Source: Hyphomicrobiales bacterium (GTDB lineage: Bacteria; Pseudomonadota; Alphaproteobacteria; Rhizobiales; Rhizobiaceae). From it: a DNA stretch of 64,000 nt. Numbering within the stretch: the stretch's first letter is position 1; every line of letters starts with the position of its first letter. The notes beneath the pieces are model-generated. The model worked only from the letters and a program-made list of their open reading frames with translations. It was not told where the DNA came from and made no database searches. Location of the stretch: the NCBI GenBank assembly GCA_900470805.1, contig UCCA01000003.1, positions 343,872 through 407,871 of the forward strand, in the 5' to 3' direction. The position numbers and the translations under genes were made by a program. Shown here piece by piece: positions 45,344-52,927 of the stretch.

Positions 45344-46735
45344 ATGCGGACCATCCAGATACGACTAGCCGAAATCATCGAGGCGCTGAGCAAGGCGCTC
45401 GACCTCACCGAGGGCCAGCCGCCCGGTCATTGCATCCGCACCTGCTATATCGGCACCCATATCGGCCGCGAGATGGGCATGCCCGACGATCAGCTGCAGG
45501 AGCTCTACTACACGCTGCTGCTCAAGGATCTCGGCTGCAGCAGCAACGCCGCGCGGATCTGCGAGCTCTACATGGCCGACGATCTGTCCTTCAAGCGCGA
45601 CTTCAAGCTGGTCGATGGCAGCCTCGGCCAGGTGTTGCGCTTCGTGCTCGGCCATACCGGCATGCAGGCGGGCCTTGCCGAGCGGTTTCGCGGCATCGTC
45701 AACATCCTGCAGAATGGCGGCAAGATCGCCACCGACCTGATCCAGACCCGCTGCCAGCGCGGCGCCGAGATCGCAAGGCAGATGCGCTTTTCCGACGGCG
45801 TCGCCGATGGCGTTCTCAGCCTCGACGAACACTGGAACGGCGGCGGCAAGCCGGTCGGAATTTCGGGCGAGGAGATCCCGCTCTATTCGCGCATCGCGCT
45901 GCTGTCGCAGGTCGCCGATATCTTCCAGATGAGCGCCGGGCGCGAGGCCGCCATCGCCGAGATCGGCAAGCGCGCCGACACCTGGTTCGACCCGTCGCTC
46001 TGCACCGCCTTCGCCCGCATTGCTGGCCGCGACGATTTCTGGGAGACGCTTGCCTCGGACCAGCTGGAGACCATCGTTCTCGAAAGCGAGCCGGGCCAGC
46101 AGGCGATCATGGCCGACGACGACTATCTCGATGATATCGCTGCCGCTTTCGCCCGCGTCATCGACGCCAAGAGCCCGTACACATCAGGCCACAGCGACCG
46201 CGTGGCGCTGTTCACCGACCTGATCGCCGAGGAGATGGGGATCGACGAGGACGGCCGCCGGCTGCTGCGTCGCGCCGCCCTGCTGCACGATATCGGCAAG
46301 CTCGGCGTCTCCAACAGCGTGCTCGACAAACCGGCCAAGCTCGACGACATCGAGTGGGGCGCGATGAAGCGGCATGCCGAGTTTTCCGAGATGATCCTAT
46401 CGCATATCGGCGCCTTCGCCGACCTCGCCCGCATCGGCGGCGCCCACCACGAGCGGCTCGACGGCAAGGGTTATCCGCGCGGGCTGACGGCCGAGGAGAT
46501 ACCGATGGAAGTTCGGATCGTCTCCACCGCAGACGTGTTCGACGCGCTCACCGCCGACCGCCCCTACCGCGCCGCCATGCCGATCTCCAAGGCGCTCGCC
46601 ATCCTCTGGGAGGGCGCCGGGGAGAGCCATGACCCGATCTGCATCGAGGCGCTGCAGCGGGCGCTCGCCAGTGCCGATCTCGAGCGACTACGGGACGAGG
46701 ACACGGCCGAAACGGACGACCGCGTCGCTGCCTGA
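45344..46735 (+). CDS. Tandem HD-GYP protein, second domain intact
   Basis: A 463-residue cytosolic protein with two HD-related halves. The C-terminal half is a complete HD-GYP phosphodiesterase: histidine in HSDRVALFTDLIAEEMG, the HD pair in RRAALLHDIGKLGVSN, and HHERLDGKGYPRGLTAEEIP. The N-terminal half keeps the helical layout, but its HD is KD (LLLKDLGCSSNA) and its GYP-like site reads LDEHWNGGGKPVG, so it is probably degenerate and regulatory. The predicted activity is hydrolysis of cyclic di-GMP. It lies divergent from GTA gp1 with a shared 319-base gap. The ATG at 45344 follows AAGGGG. Confidence 0.88.
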   Translation: MRTIQIRLAEIIEALSKALDLTEGQPPGHCIRTCYIGTHIGREMGMPDDQLQELYYTLLLKDLGCSSNAARICELYMADDLSFKRDFKLVDGSLGQVLRFVLGHTGMQAGLAERFRGIVNILQNGGKIATDLIQTRCQRGAEIARQMRFSDGVADGVLSLDEHWNGGGKPVGISGEEIPLYSRIALLSQVADIFQMSAGREAAIAEIGKRADTWFDPSLCTAFARIAGRDDFWETLASDQLETIVLESEPGQQAIMADDDYLDDIAAAFARVIDAKSPYTSGHSDRVALFTDLIAEEMGIDEDGRRLLRRAALLHDIGKLGVSNSVLDKPAKLDDIEWGAMKRHAEFSEMILSHIGAFADLARIGGAHHERLDGKGYPRGLTAEEIPMEVRIVSTADVFDALTADRPYRAAMPISKALAILWEGAGESHDPICIEALQRALASADLERLRDEDTAETDDRVAA

Positions 46736-46783
46736 ATTTTTCTGATTGGCGCGGCCGTATCTCGATGTGCTAAAATAAATGTC

Positions 46784-47128
46784 ATGACCCGCGAAGAGCT
46801 CATCTCCTTCGCGCTCGGCCTGCCGGAAGCGGTGGAAAGCGCGCATCACGGCACACGCGATTTTCGCGTGCGAGCGAGGATTTTCCTGACCATGCCGGAG
46901 CAGGACTATTGCGTCGTCAGGCTGACGCCGGAGCAGCAGCACATGGTGCTGGCAATGTCGCCCAAGGAGACAATGGCGGTGCCCGGCGGCTGGGGGCTGC
47001 GGGGTTCGACGCGGCTTTATTTCGGGCTGGCCGACGATGCGCTGGTGCAGGATCTGGTGCGCCGCTCTTGGCAGAATGCCGCGCCTAAAACCCTGCAACG
47101 CCAATATGTTGTCATCCCCTCCCCATAA
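46784..47128 (+). CDS. MmcQ/YjbR-family DNA-binding-like protein
   Basis: A 114-residue protein starting with MTREELISFALGLPEAVESA, with a later KTLQRQYVV end typical of YjbR/MmcQ (CyaY-like fold). Function in this family is uncertain. It lies 48 bases downstream of the HD-GYP gene and may share its transcript. No ribosome site is obvious. Confidence 0.85.
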   Translation: MTREELISFALGLPEAVESAHHGTRDFRVRARIFLTMPEQDYCVVRLTPEQQHMVLAMSPKETMAVPGGWGLRGSTRLYFGLADDALVQDLVRRSWQNAAPKTLQRQYVVIPSP

Positions 47129-47134
47129 TCCGAT

Positions 47135-47653
47135 TCAACGCCGGCGATCCGCCTTCATCTGCCGCTTCAACGCCGCCGCAAGCGACTTCGGCGCCTTGTC
47201 GCCCACCGTCAGCGGCCACTCGACGAGATAGTTCTCGTAATCGTCGACATCGACATCGGTCTCATCAACGGTGCGACCGCGGGCCGAAATGCCGGCCAGA
47301 TGCACGGTCTCGCGGTCGCCCGACACCAGCGGATGCCACCAGTAGAGACCACGCCCCTCGTTGATCAGCCGGTAGCCGCAGGTCGGCGGCAGCCAGGGGA
47401 TGTCGTCGACGTTCTCCTTGGTCAGCTGCACGCAATCGGGCACGAAATCCCAGCGGTTGGGATAGCTCGAACACTGGCAACTTTCGCTGTCGAGCAGCTT
47501 GCAGCGGACTGAGGTGAAGTAGATATCGCCGCTGTCCCACTCCTCGATCTTGTTAAGACAACAGAGCCCGCAGCCGTCGCAGATGCTTTCCCACTCGGCA
47601 TTGGTCATCTCGTTCAAGGTCTTTTGCGTCCAGAAGGGTTGGTCTTCCATCAT
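47135..47653 (-). CDS. YcgN/YkgJ-family cysteine-cluster protein (UPF0260)
   Basis: A 172-residue protein with a metal-binding cysteine set: [11 protein letters not shown] near the start and [20 protein letters not shown] with [10 protein letters not shown] further on. This is the UPF0260 pattern of zinc or iron-cluster proteins. The function is not established. It ends 6 bases from the YjbR gene on the opposite strand (convergent) and starts divergently from the penicillin-binding protein gene. Two adjacent ATGs (47653 and 47650) are possible starts. Confidence 0.9.
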   Translation of the reverse strand: MMEDQPFWTQKTLNEMTNAEWESICDGCGLCCLNKIEEWDSGDIYFTSVRCKLLDSESCQCSSYPNRWDFVPDCVQLTKENVDDIPWLPPTCGYRLINEGRGLYWWHPLVSGDRETVHLAGISARGRTVDETDVDVDDYENYLVEWPLTVGDKAPKSLAAALKRQMKADRRR

Positions 47654-47780
47654 TCCGTTCTTGCAACAGCCCCCGCAAAATCGCGTGAGCGCTTTCCATT
47701 TCTCTTGTTCTTGGCAGGCAAATCAACCAATGATTCACCATCCTCCGGTTAGGCCGGATGTTGGCAGCAGATTTGCCATG

Positions 47781-47810
47781 GTTCGACGTCATGCTGATCA
47801 GACGTCGAAC
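47781..47810. promoter_or_regulatory. Perfect 10-bp inverted repeat upstream of the PBP1a gene
   Basis: GTTCGACGTC (47781-47790) and GACGTCGAAC (47801-47810) are exactly complementary, with a 10-base spacer. It ends 26 bases before the GTG of the penicillin-binding protein gene, in a region shared with the divergent YcgN-type gene. It could be a dimeric regulator site or an mRNA leader hairpin; there is no T-run. Confidence 0.5.
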
Positions 47811-47836
47811 TGACTGATCGGGCGGGAATATAAGAC

Positions 47837-49963
47837 GTGACGGATCCGGACAATCCAGAAAAGCAGCCGCGCAAGAAACGCCACTTGCTGCTGAAGCTCG
47901 ATTCGTGGATCGATTCGACCATCTGGAACGCCGGTTTCCGCTCCGCCGAGATCTGGGAAGACATCACCATCTTCTTCCGCCGCTTCCGCGTTCGCGGCTG
48001 GAAGCGCATCGTCGTCGAGCTCGCCGGCGAAGGCCTGACCTGGGGTTCCGTCGGCGCCGTGCTGATGCTGGCCCTTGCCCAGCCGGCGTTTGAGGCTACC
48101 AAGGAAGATTGGCGCAATCGCGGCGACTACGCCGTCACCTTCCTAGACCGCTACGGCAACGTCATCGGCCATCGCGGCGTCATCCACCAGAATTCCGTGC
48201 CGATCGACGAGCTGCCCGACAGCCTGATCAAATCGGTGCTGGCCACCGAAGACCGTCGCTTTTTCAGCCACTTCGGCATCGACGTGATCGGCCTCTTCCG
48301 CGCCGTCGTCACCAATGCGCAGGCCGGCGGCGTGGTCCAGGGCGGCTCGACGCTGACGCAGCAGCTGGCCAAGAACCTGTTTCTCTCCAACGAGCGCTCG
48401 ATCGACCGCAAGATCACCGAAGCCTTCCTGGCGCTGTGGCTCGAGGCGAACCTCTCGAAGAAGGAAATCCTCTCCACCTATCTCGACCGCGCCTATATGG
48501 GCGGCGGCACCTTCGGGGCGGCGGCGGCGGCGCAGTTCTATTTCGGCAAGAGCATCACCGACGTCAACCTCGCCGAATCCGCCATGCTCGCCGGCCTGTT
48601 CAAGGCGCCGGCGAAATATGCGCCGCACGTCAACCTGCCCGCCGCCCGCGGCCGCGCCAACGAGGTGCTGACCAATCTGGTGCAGAGCGGGCTGATGACC
48701 GAGGGCCAGGTGATCGCGGCACGCCGCAGCCCGGCGACGGTGGTCGATCGCGACCAGGTGGAATCGCCCGATTTCTTCCTCGACTGGGCCTTCGACGAGG
48801 TGATGCGCCTGTCGCCGCGCTTCCATCAGCATTCGCTGGTGGTGCGCACCACCATCGACATGAGCCTGCAGCACGCCGCCGACGATTCGATGGAAACGTC
48901 GCTGCGCGAATATGGAGAGAGCTATCACGCCAAGCAGGGCGCGATGGTGATGATCGAGAACGGCGGCGCGGTGCGCGCCATGGTCGGCGGCCGCGACTAC
49001 GGCGAGAGCCAGTTCAACCGCGCCACCAAGGCGCTGCGCCAGCCGGGCTCGTCGTTCAAGGTCTACACCTATTCGGTGGCGATGGAGAACGGCCTGACGC
49101 CCGACAGCATCGTCGTCGATGCGCCGATCTCCTGGGGCAACTGGAGCCCGCACAATTACGAAAACCGCTATGCCGGCCGCATCACCATCGCCACCGCGGT
49201 GGCGCAGTCGATCAACACCATTCCGGTGCGGCTCGCCAAGGAGAAGTTAGGCATCGCGCCGATCCGGGCGATGGCCACCAATCTCGGCGTCGAATCGCCG
49301 GTTCGCAACGACGTGACGATCCCGATCGGCACGTCGGAGGTGACGGTCATGGACCAGGCGACGGCCTATGCCGTGTTCCCGGCCGGCGGCATGCAATCGC
49401 GCCGCCACGGCGTCACCCAAATCCTCGATTACGGCGGCGACGTGCTCTACGATTTCGACAAGGACGAGCCGCCGGCCAAGCGCGTTCTCTCCGAGCGGGC
49501 CGACGCCTACATGAACCAGATGCTGTCGCGCGTGCCCTATGTCGGCACCGCGCGCCGCGCGGCGCTCGACAACGGCATCCTGACAGCAGGCAAGACCGGC
49601 ACGACGCAGGCCTATCGCGACGCCTGGTTCATCGGCTTCACCGGCAATTTCACCACCGCCGTCTGGTTCGGCAATGACGACTATACCTCGACCAACAAGA
49701 TGACCGGCGGCACCCTGCCCGCCATGACCTTCAAGCGTCTGATGGACTACGCCCACCAGGGCATCACGCTGCGCGCCATCCCCGGCGTCACCGCCCCACC
49801 GCCGCCGAAGACCGTCGCCGCCAAACCCGCCGCCGGCGCCCCGCCGCCGCTGGTGCGGCCGCGGATGCTCTCGGTGGAATCGACGCGGTTGCTGAAGGAT
49901 CTCGGAGAGCAGTTGAAGACGGCCGCGCCGTTGGCGGCGCAGAAGGTTGCGAGCGCGGAGTGA
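47837..49963 (+). CDS. Class A penicillin-binding protein (PBP1a-type)
   Basis: A 708-residue bifunctional cell-wall synthase. A transmembrane segment near residues 65-85 (WGSVGAVLMLALAQPAF) leads to the glycosyltransferase domain: EDRRFFSHFGIDVIGLFRAV, GGSTLTQQLAKNLFLSNE and KKEILSTYLDRAYMGGG. The transpeptidase has SSFK in RQPGSSFKVYTYS, SIN in AVAQSINTIPVRL, and KTG in TAGKTGTTQAYRDAWFIG. It ends in a proline/alanine-rich tail. The start is GTG at 47837. Close to the MtgA/PbpC-free, rhizobial PBP1-like group; the exact paralogue is not assigned. Confidence 0.94.
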   Translation: MTDPDNPEKQPRKKRHLLLKLDSWIDSTIWNAGFRSAEIWEDITIFFRRFRVRGWKRIVVELAGEGLTWGSVGAVLMLALAQPAFEATKEDWRNRGDYAVTFLDRYGNVIGHRGVIHQNSVPIDELPDSLIKSVLATEDRRFFSHFGIDVIGLFRAVVTNAQAGGVVQGGSTLTQQLAKNLFLSNERSIDRKITEAFLALWLEANLSKKEILSTYLDRAYMGGGTFGAAAAAQFYFGKSITDVNLAESAMLAGLFKAPAKYAPHVNLPAARGRANEVLTNLVQSGLMTEGQVIAARRSPATVVDRDQVESPDFFLDWAFDEVMRLSPRFHQHSLVVRTTIDMSLQHAADDSMETSLREYGESYHAKQGAMVMIENGGAVRAMVGGRDYGESQFNRATKALRQPGSSFKVYTYSVAMENGLTPDSIVVDAPISWGNWSPHNYENRYAGRITIATAVAQSINTIPVRLAKEKLGIAPIRAMATNLGVESPVRNDVTIPIGTSEVTVMDQATAYAVFPAGGMQSRRHGVTQILDYGGDVLYDFDKDEPPAKRVLSERADAYMNQMLSRVPYVGTARRAALDNGILTAGKTGTTQAYRDAWFIGFTGNFTTAVWFGNDDYTSTNKMTGGTLPAMTFKRLMDYAHQGITLRAIPGVTAPPPPKTVAAKPAAGAPPPLVRPRMLSVESTRLLKDLGEQLKTAAPLAAQKVASAE

Positions 49964-49966
49964 GGG

Positions 49967-50287
49967 TCAGGCCGCCCTTGGCGTGATCCGCGAGAGATCG
50001 CCGGAGATCTTGCGGCGGCGTTCCATCAGGTCGTGATCGGCCTGCAAGCCGAGGAAAAAGCCTTCCGAGAGGCCGAAGTAGCGGGCGAGCCGCAAGTCGG
50101 TATCGGCACTCACCGCACGCTTGCCCAGCACGATCTCGTTGATGCGGCGCGGCGGGACCTGCAGCGCGCGGGCCAGGGCATTCTGGCTCAGTTCCAACGG
50201 CTTGAGGAAGTCCTCGAGCAGGATTTCGCCGGGATGCGGGTTGGGGATGAGCTCGCTCTCAGTCGTGATAATCGATGATTTCAACAT
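49967..50287 (-). CDS. higA: HigA-type antitoxin
   Basis: A 106-residue XRE-type helix-turn-helix protein: PHPGEILLEDFLKPLELSQN, LARALQVPPRRINEIVLGKR, and LRLARYFGLSEGFFLGLQ, the HigA consensus. It follows and overlaps the toxin gene by 29 bases (toxin first, antitoxin second, as usual for HigBA). Its stop lies 3 bases from the end of the penicillin-binding protein gene on the other strand. Confidence 0.92.
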   Translation of the reverse strand: MLKSSIITTESELIPNPHPGEILLEDFLKPLELSQNALARALQVPPRRINEIVLGKRAVSADTDLRLARYFGLSEGFFLGLQADHDLMERRRKISGDLSRITPRAA

Positions 50288-50543
50288 CGCTTGCCCTGCC
50301 TTCCTGCCAGATGAAACACACGCGCCACTGGTCGTTGATGCGGATCGAATGCTGGCCGCGGCGGTTGCCCTTCAGGACTTCCAGTCGATTGCCCGGTGGA
50401 ATGCGCAGATCGTCCACCGTTCTGGCCTGATTGAGCAGACGCAGCTTGCGAAGCGCGATCGCCTGAATATCGGACGGCAGCTTGCGGCTGCGGAGGCCGT
50501 TCCAGATCTTCTCGGTCTCGGCACTTGCGAAGCTGATGATCAT
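50259..50543 (-). CDS. higB: HigB-type toxin (RelE superfamily)
   Basis: A 94-residue ribosome-dependent mRNA interferase: SFASAETEKIWNGLRSRKLP, RKLRLLNQARTVDDLRIPPG, then SIRINDQWRVCFIWQEGRAS, the HigB signature with the WRVCF strand. The ATG at 50543 is 13 bases from two tandem palindromes that look like its operators. Confidence 0.92.
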   Translation of the reverse strand: MIISFASAETEKIWNGLRSRKLPSDIQAIALRKLRLLNQARTVDDLRIPPGNRLEVLKGNRRGQHSIRINDQWRVCFIWQEGRASDVEIIDYHD

Positions 50544-50555
50544 CGGCCACCCATC

Positions 50556-50589
50556 ATAACGCCAGACGTTATATAACGCCAGACGTCAT
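50556..50589. promoter_or_regulatory. Two tandem palindromic operators of higBA
   Basis: ATAACGCCAGACGTTAT (50556-50572) is directly followed by ATAACGCCAGACGTCAT (50573-50589), a one-base variant. Each copy is itself an inverted repeat (ATAACG...CGTTAT). They lie 13-46 bases upstream of higB, over its expected promoter, as expected for cooperative repression by HigA. Confidence 0.75.
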
Positions 50590-50683
50590 GCTGTCAAACC
50601 ACCCGCCTTTTCCCCGCCCGCCATTCCGCCGAGCCAGAATCAGTGGTAACCCTTTCAACTGATTTGGCTATCAAGGGCGACCG

Positions 50684-51271
50684 GTGTTTCGATTTCCTCT
50701 CTTTATCGCGATGACGCTGATTATCGCCTTCGGCGGCGGGATTCTCGTTTCGCTTTATGCGCTGAACGCGACCGCCGGTTTCGGGGCGATCAAGCTCGGG
50801 GCGTGGGAGGCGTTTCCCGACCTGCAGACGGAGAATGCCGATCCTTACGCGAAATCGCACCGGGCGCGCGCCGGGCGACTGCTCTATGGCAGCGCCGAGG
50901 GGCTGATGTTTACCGCCAAGGTGGATGATGCCGGCAACCGGCTGGAGGCCGGGTGCAGCTACCGGCTGAGCGGGCAGACGCCGCCGGCGCGGATCTGGAC
51001 ACTGTTCACAGCAGACAATTCCGGCAATCCGGCATCGCTGCAACCGGGGCTTCCCGGCGCGCTCAATTCGTGGACGGTGCTGCGCCAGCCCGACAGCGGT
51101 TTTTCGATCGACATCTCGGCCCGCGCCCGGCCGGGCAACTGGCTGGCGACGCCGGCGGCAGGGACGTTCCAGCTGGTGCTCACGCTGTTCGACACGCCGA
51201 CTGCCGGAAGCTCCGGGGTGATCGATCTTGCCATGCCGAAGCTCGAGAAGACGGGGTGCGGCAATGCTTAG
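50684..51271 (+). CDS. DUF1214 membrane-anchored protein
   Basis: A 195-residue protein with an N-terminal membrane helix (IAMTLIIAFGGGILVSLYAL) and a beta-rich DUF1214 domain containing LTAKVDDAGNRL-like and GNWLATPAAGTFQLVLTLFD segments. The start is GTG at 50684, with AAGGGCG 7 bases before it. It overlaps the DUF1254 gene by 8 bases, so the two are co-translated. In other bacteria DUF1214 and DUF1254 are often fused in one protein; here they are separate, short polypeptides. Function unknown. Confidence 0.82.
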   Translation: MFRFPLFIAMTLIIAFGGGILVSLYALNATAGFGAIKLGAWEAFPDLQTENADPYAKSHRARAGRLLYGSAEGLMFTAKVDDAGNRLEAGCSYRLSGQTPPARIWTLFTADNSGNPASLQPGLPGALNSWTVLRQPDSGFSIDISARARPGNWLATPAAGTFQLVLTLFDTPTAGSSGVIDLAMPKLEKTGCGNA

Positions 51272-51815
51272 GGCCCTGTTCGCGCTGCTGGCCGGACTGT
51301 TCGGCGCCGCACTGCTGCATCTCGTCATCATCCTGTCGCTGCCGCATTTCACCGGCAAGGACGCCGCCACCCGCGTGGCATCCGAAGGCGATCTCGACAC
51401 GTTCTACCTCTTGGGCGCCACCGACGACACGGCCGGGCTTGCCAGTGACGATCCGTTTGTTCGCACGGCGGTCTGCGCCTTCGATATCGAGGAGAACCCG
51501 GTAAGGTTTACCGCCAAGGGCAATGTGCCCTTCTGGTCGATCGCGCTGTTCGACGAGGCGTCGAACGAGATCTTCAGCATGAACGACCGGACGTCGGTCG
51601 GCGGGGCGGTGGATATCCTGATCGGCAGCCCGATCCAGCTGACCGAGTTGCGCAAGGCGCTGCCACAGGATTTGCAGAAGACGATCCTGGTCGAAACGAC
51701 ACGATCGGAGGGCTATGCGGTGCTGCGGACGCTGGCGCCGCAGGCAAGCTTCGACGCCGCCGCGAAGAGCTTCCTGTCGGAAGCCGGCTGCGAGGAATTC
51801 TCCGCCTCGAACTGA
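51264..51815 (+). CDS. DUF1254 membrane-anchored protein
   Basis: A 183-residue partner of the preceding gene with an N-terminal helix (LFALLAGLFGAALLHLVIIL) and a beta-rich domain including FVRTAVCAFDIEENPVRFTA and GNVPFWSIALFDEASNEIFS. The ATG at 51264 lies in the end of the DUF1214 gene. Both probably face the periplasm as a complex; that is inference from coupling and topology. Confidence 0.82.
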   Translation: MLRALFALLAGLFGAALLHLVIILSLPHFTGKDAATRVASEGDLDTFYLLGATDDTAGLASDDPFVRTAVCAFDIEENPVRFTAKGNVPFWSIALFDEASNEIFSMNDRTSVGGAVDILIGSPIQLTELRKALPQDLQKTILVETTRSEGYAVLRTLAPQASFDAAAKSFLSEAGCEEFSASN

Positions 51816-51821
51816 GTTCGA

Positions 51822-51992
51822 CTATTTGCTCTTGGTGTTCGACGCACGACGCGTTGCCGGCCGCTTGACCGGATCGACAAGACGCTCGTAACGCACGCCG
51901 GTGAAGAGCAGGATCTGCGCTTGCCCGGTCGCTTTCTGTTTGCGGGCAGTCGTCTGAGACAGACGATCCGCCAATGCTATGACTGCTGCCAT
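51822..51992 (-). CDS. 56-residue conserved-type rhizobial protein
   Basis: A short basic protein reading MAAVIALADRLSQTTARKQK, then ATGQAQILLFTGVRYERLVD and a lysine/arginine-rich end. It resembles short hypothetical proteins of Rhizobiaceae that share the ILLFTGVRYE core, as I recall them. GGGAGACG stands 3-4 bases before the ATG, and codon usage is normal for the region. It is convergent with the DUF1254 gene, 6 bases apart. Function unknown. Confidence 0.75.
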   Translation of the reverse strand: MAAVIALADRLSQTTARKQKATGQAQILLFTGVRYERLVDPVKRPATRRASNTKSK

Positions 51993-52516
51993 GTTCGTCT
52001 CCCTGCACTGCCCGAGACGGATGAACTTCTCTAGATCTCACCCTGCCCGCCGCTGCGGACCCGGCGCACCCCTCAAGCCAGCCATCCGGCCATCGGGTCA
52101 TTCGCGCCTTTCTCACGGCCTATTGCGAACAATACCGTGATCATGATCGTCGCGACCGAGTGCCGGGCGCGTGTTTGTTCCCGAATTGAGACAGATGATC
52201 GTTAACAGAATGCTAATTTTCGTGGCAACATCACGTTATGCGGTTACCTCTTATAAACGCGGGGATCGATCTTTTGGTTTCAGCGGCGCAAGGAAAGATT
52301 CCGCGGCGGTCGCGACTCTGAATTTTAGCGTTAAATCATATACTTACATCGAGGGTGCTGATCCCTCCCGCGACAGCCGTAAATGTTGCCGATTTGCATC
52401 ACAAAAATATTAATTGCAGTCTACCACAATCGGACTAAGGTCGCTCTTGTCGGCTGCAGGGCAAACGCGGCCACGCGCATATCCGGTCTGATTCGTAGCC
52501 AGGGGTGGGCAGGCAC
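51993..52516. other. Intergenic region without a supported gene
   Basis: These 524 bases lie between a minus-strand and a plus-strand gene. The part from about 52190 to 52430 is AT-rich and holds probable promoters. An in-frame 80-codon stretch at 52171-52413 was considered but has no ribosome site and no protein-like composition. Confidence 0.5.
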
Positions 52517-52723
52517 ATGTCTCTGATGGTTGGTTCGACATTCTTCCCCGAAGATCTCGACGTTCTGCGCCATGCACTCGACACGTGGTGCGCGGAAAAG
52601 CGGATCGATATCAAGAGCTCGCAGGCGCAAGTCGCCGCATCGACGGCACTCGATCTCTACCAGTGCGGCCATGACGACGCCGAGAAGCTGCTGTCGGCGC
52701 TGCGCGGACACCGGGCTCTTTAA
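52517..52723 (+). CDS. Small rhizobial protein with VGSTFFPEDL motif
   Basis: A 68-residue acidic protein beginning MSLMVGSTFFPEDLDVLRHA, then LDTWCAEKRIDIKSSQAQVA and a C-terminal helix. Related short proteins are common in Rhizobiaceae, some as paralogues. The ATG at 52517 is chosen over the GTG at 52505 because AGG precedes it and the family opens with the VGSTFFPEDL block. Function unknown. Confidence 0.75.
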   Translation: MSLMVGSTFFPEDLDVLRHALDTWCAEKRIDIKSSQAQVAASTALDLYQCGHDDAEKLLSALRGHRAL

Positions 52724-52927
52724 CACAGACATCGACGGGTCTCACAGCCTGCGGCCAAACGCTCGCGGGCGGATGCTGCACGGCACCATTTCGGTACAAT
52801 TTGAATCAAATCTTCAGCAACGGTTAACCGTGCCGCTGTAGCGTTTGTTCATATCCGTATGTCGTAGAGGCGTTTTCAAATTGCGTCCTGGCCAGCGGCA
52901 TCCCTCTCGCTTTTCAGGGTGTGTTTT

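Noticed and set aside
48109..49677. A 522-codon frame overlapping the penicillin-binding protein gene
   Set aside because: Another frame of the same strand in GC-rich DNA; the arginine-rich product is not protein-like, while the PBP motifs are complete.
52171..52413. A possible 80-residue protein
   Set aside because: No ribosome site, unusual composition and no resemblance to rhizobial small proteins; more likely AT-rich promoter DNA.
52820..52833. ACGGTTAACCGT palindrome upstream of the DUF2336 gene
   Set aside because: A single short palindrome with no second copy or clear promoter relation; too weak to call a site.
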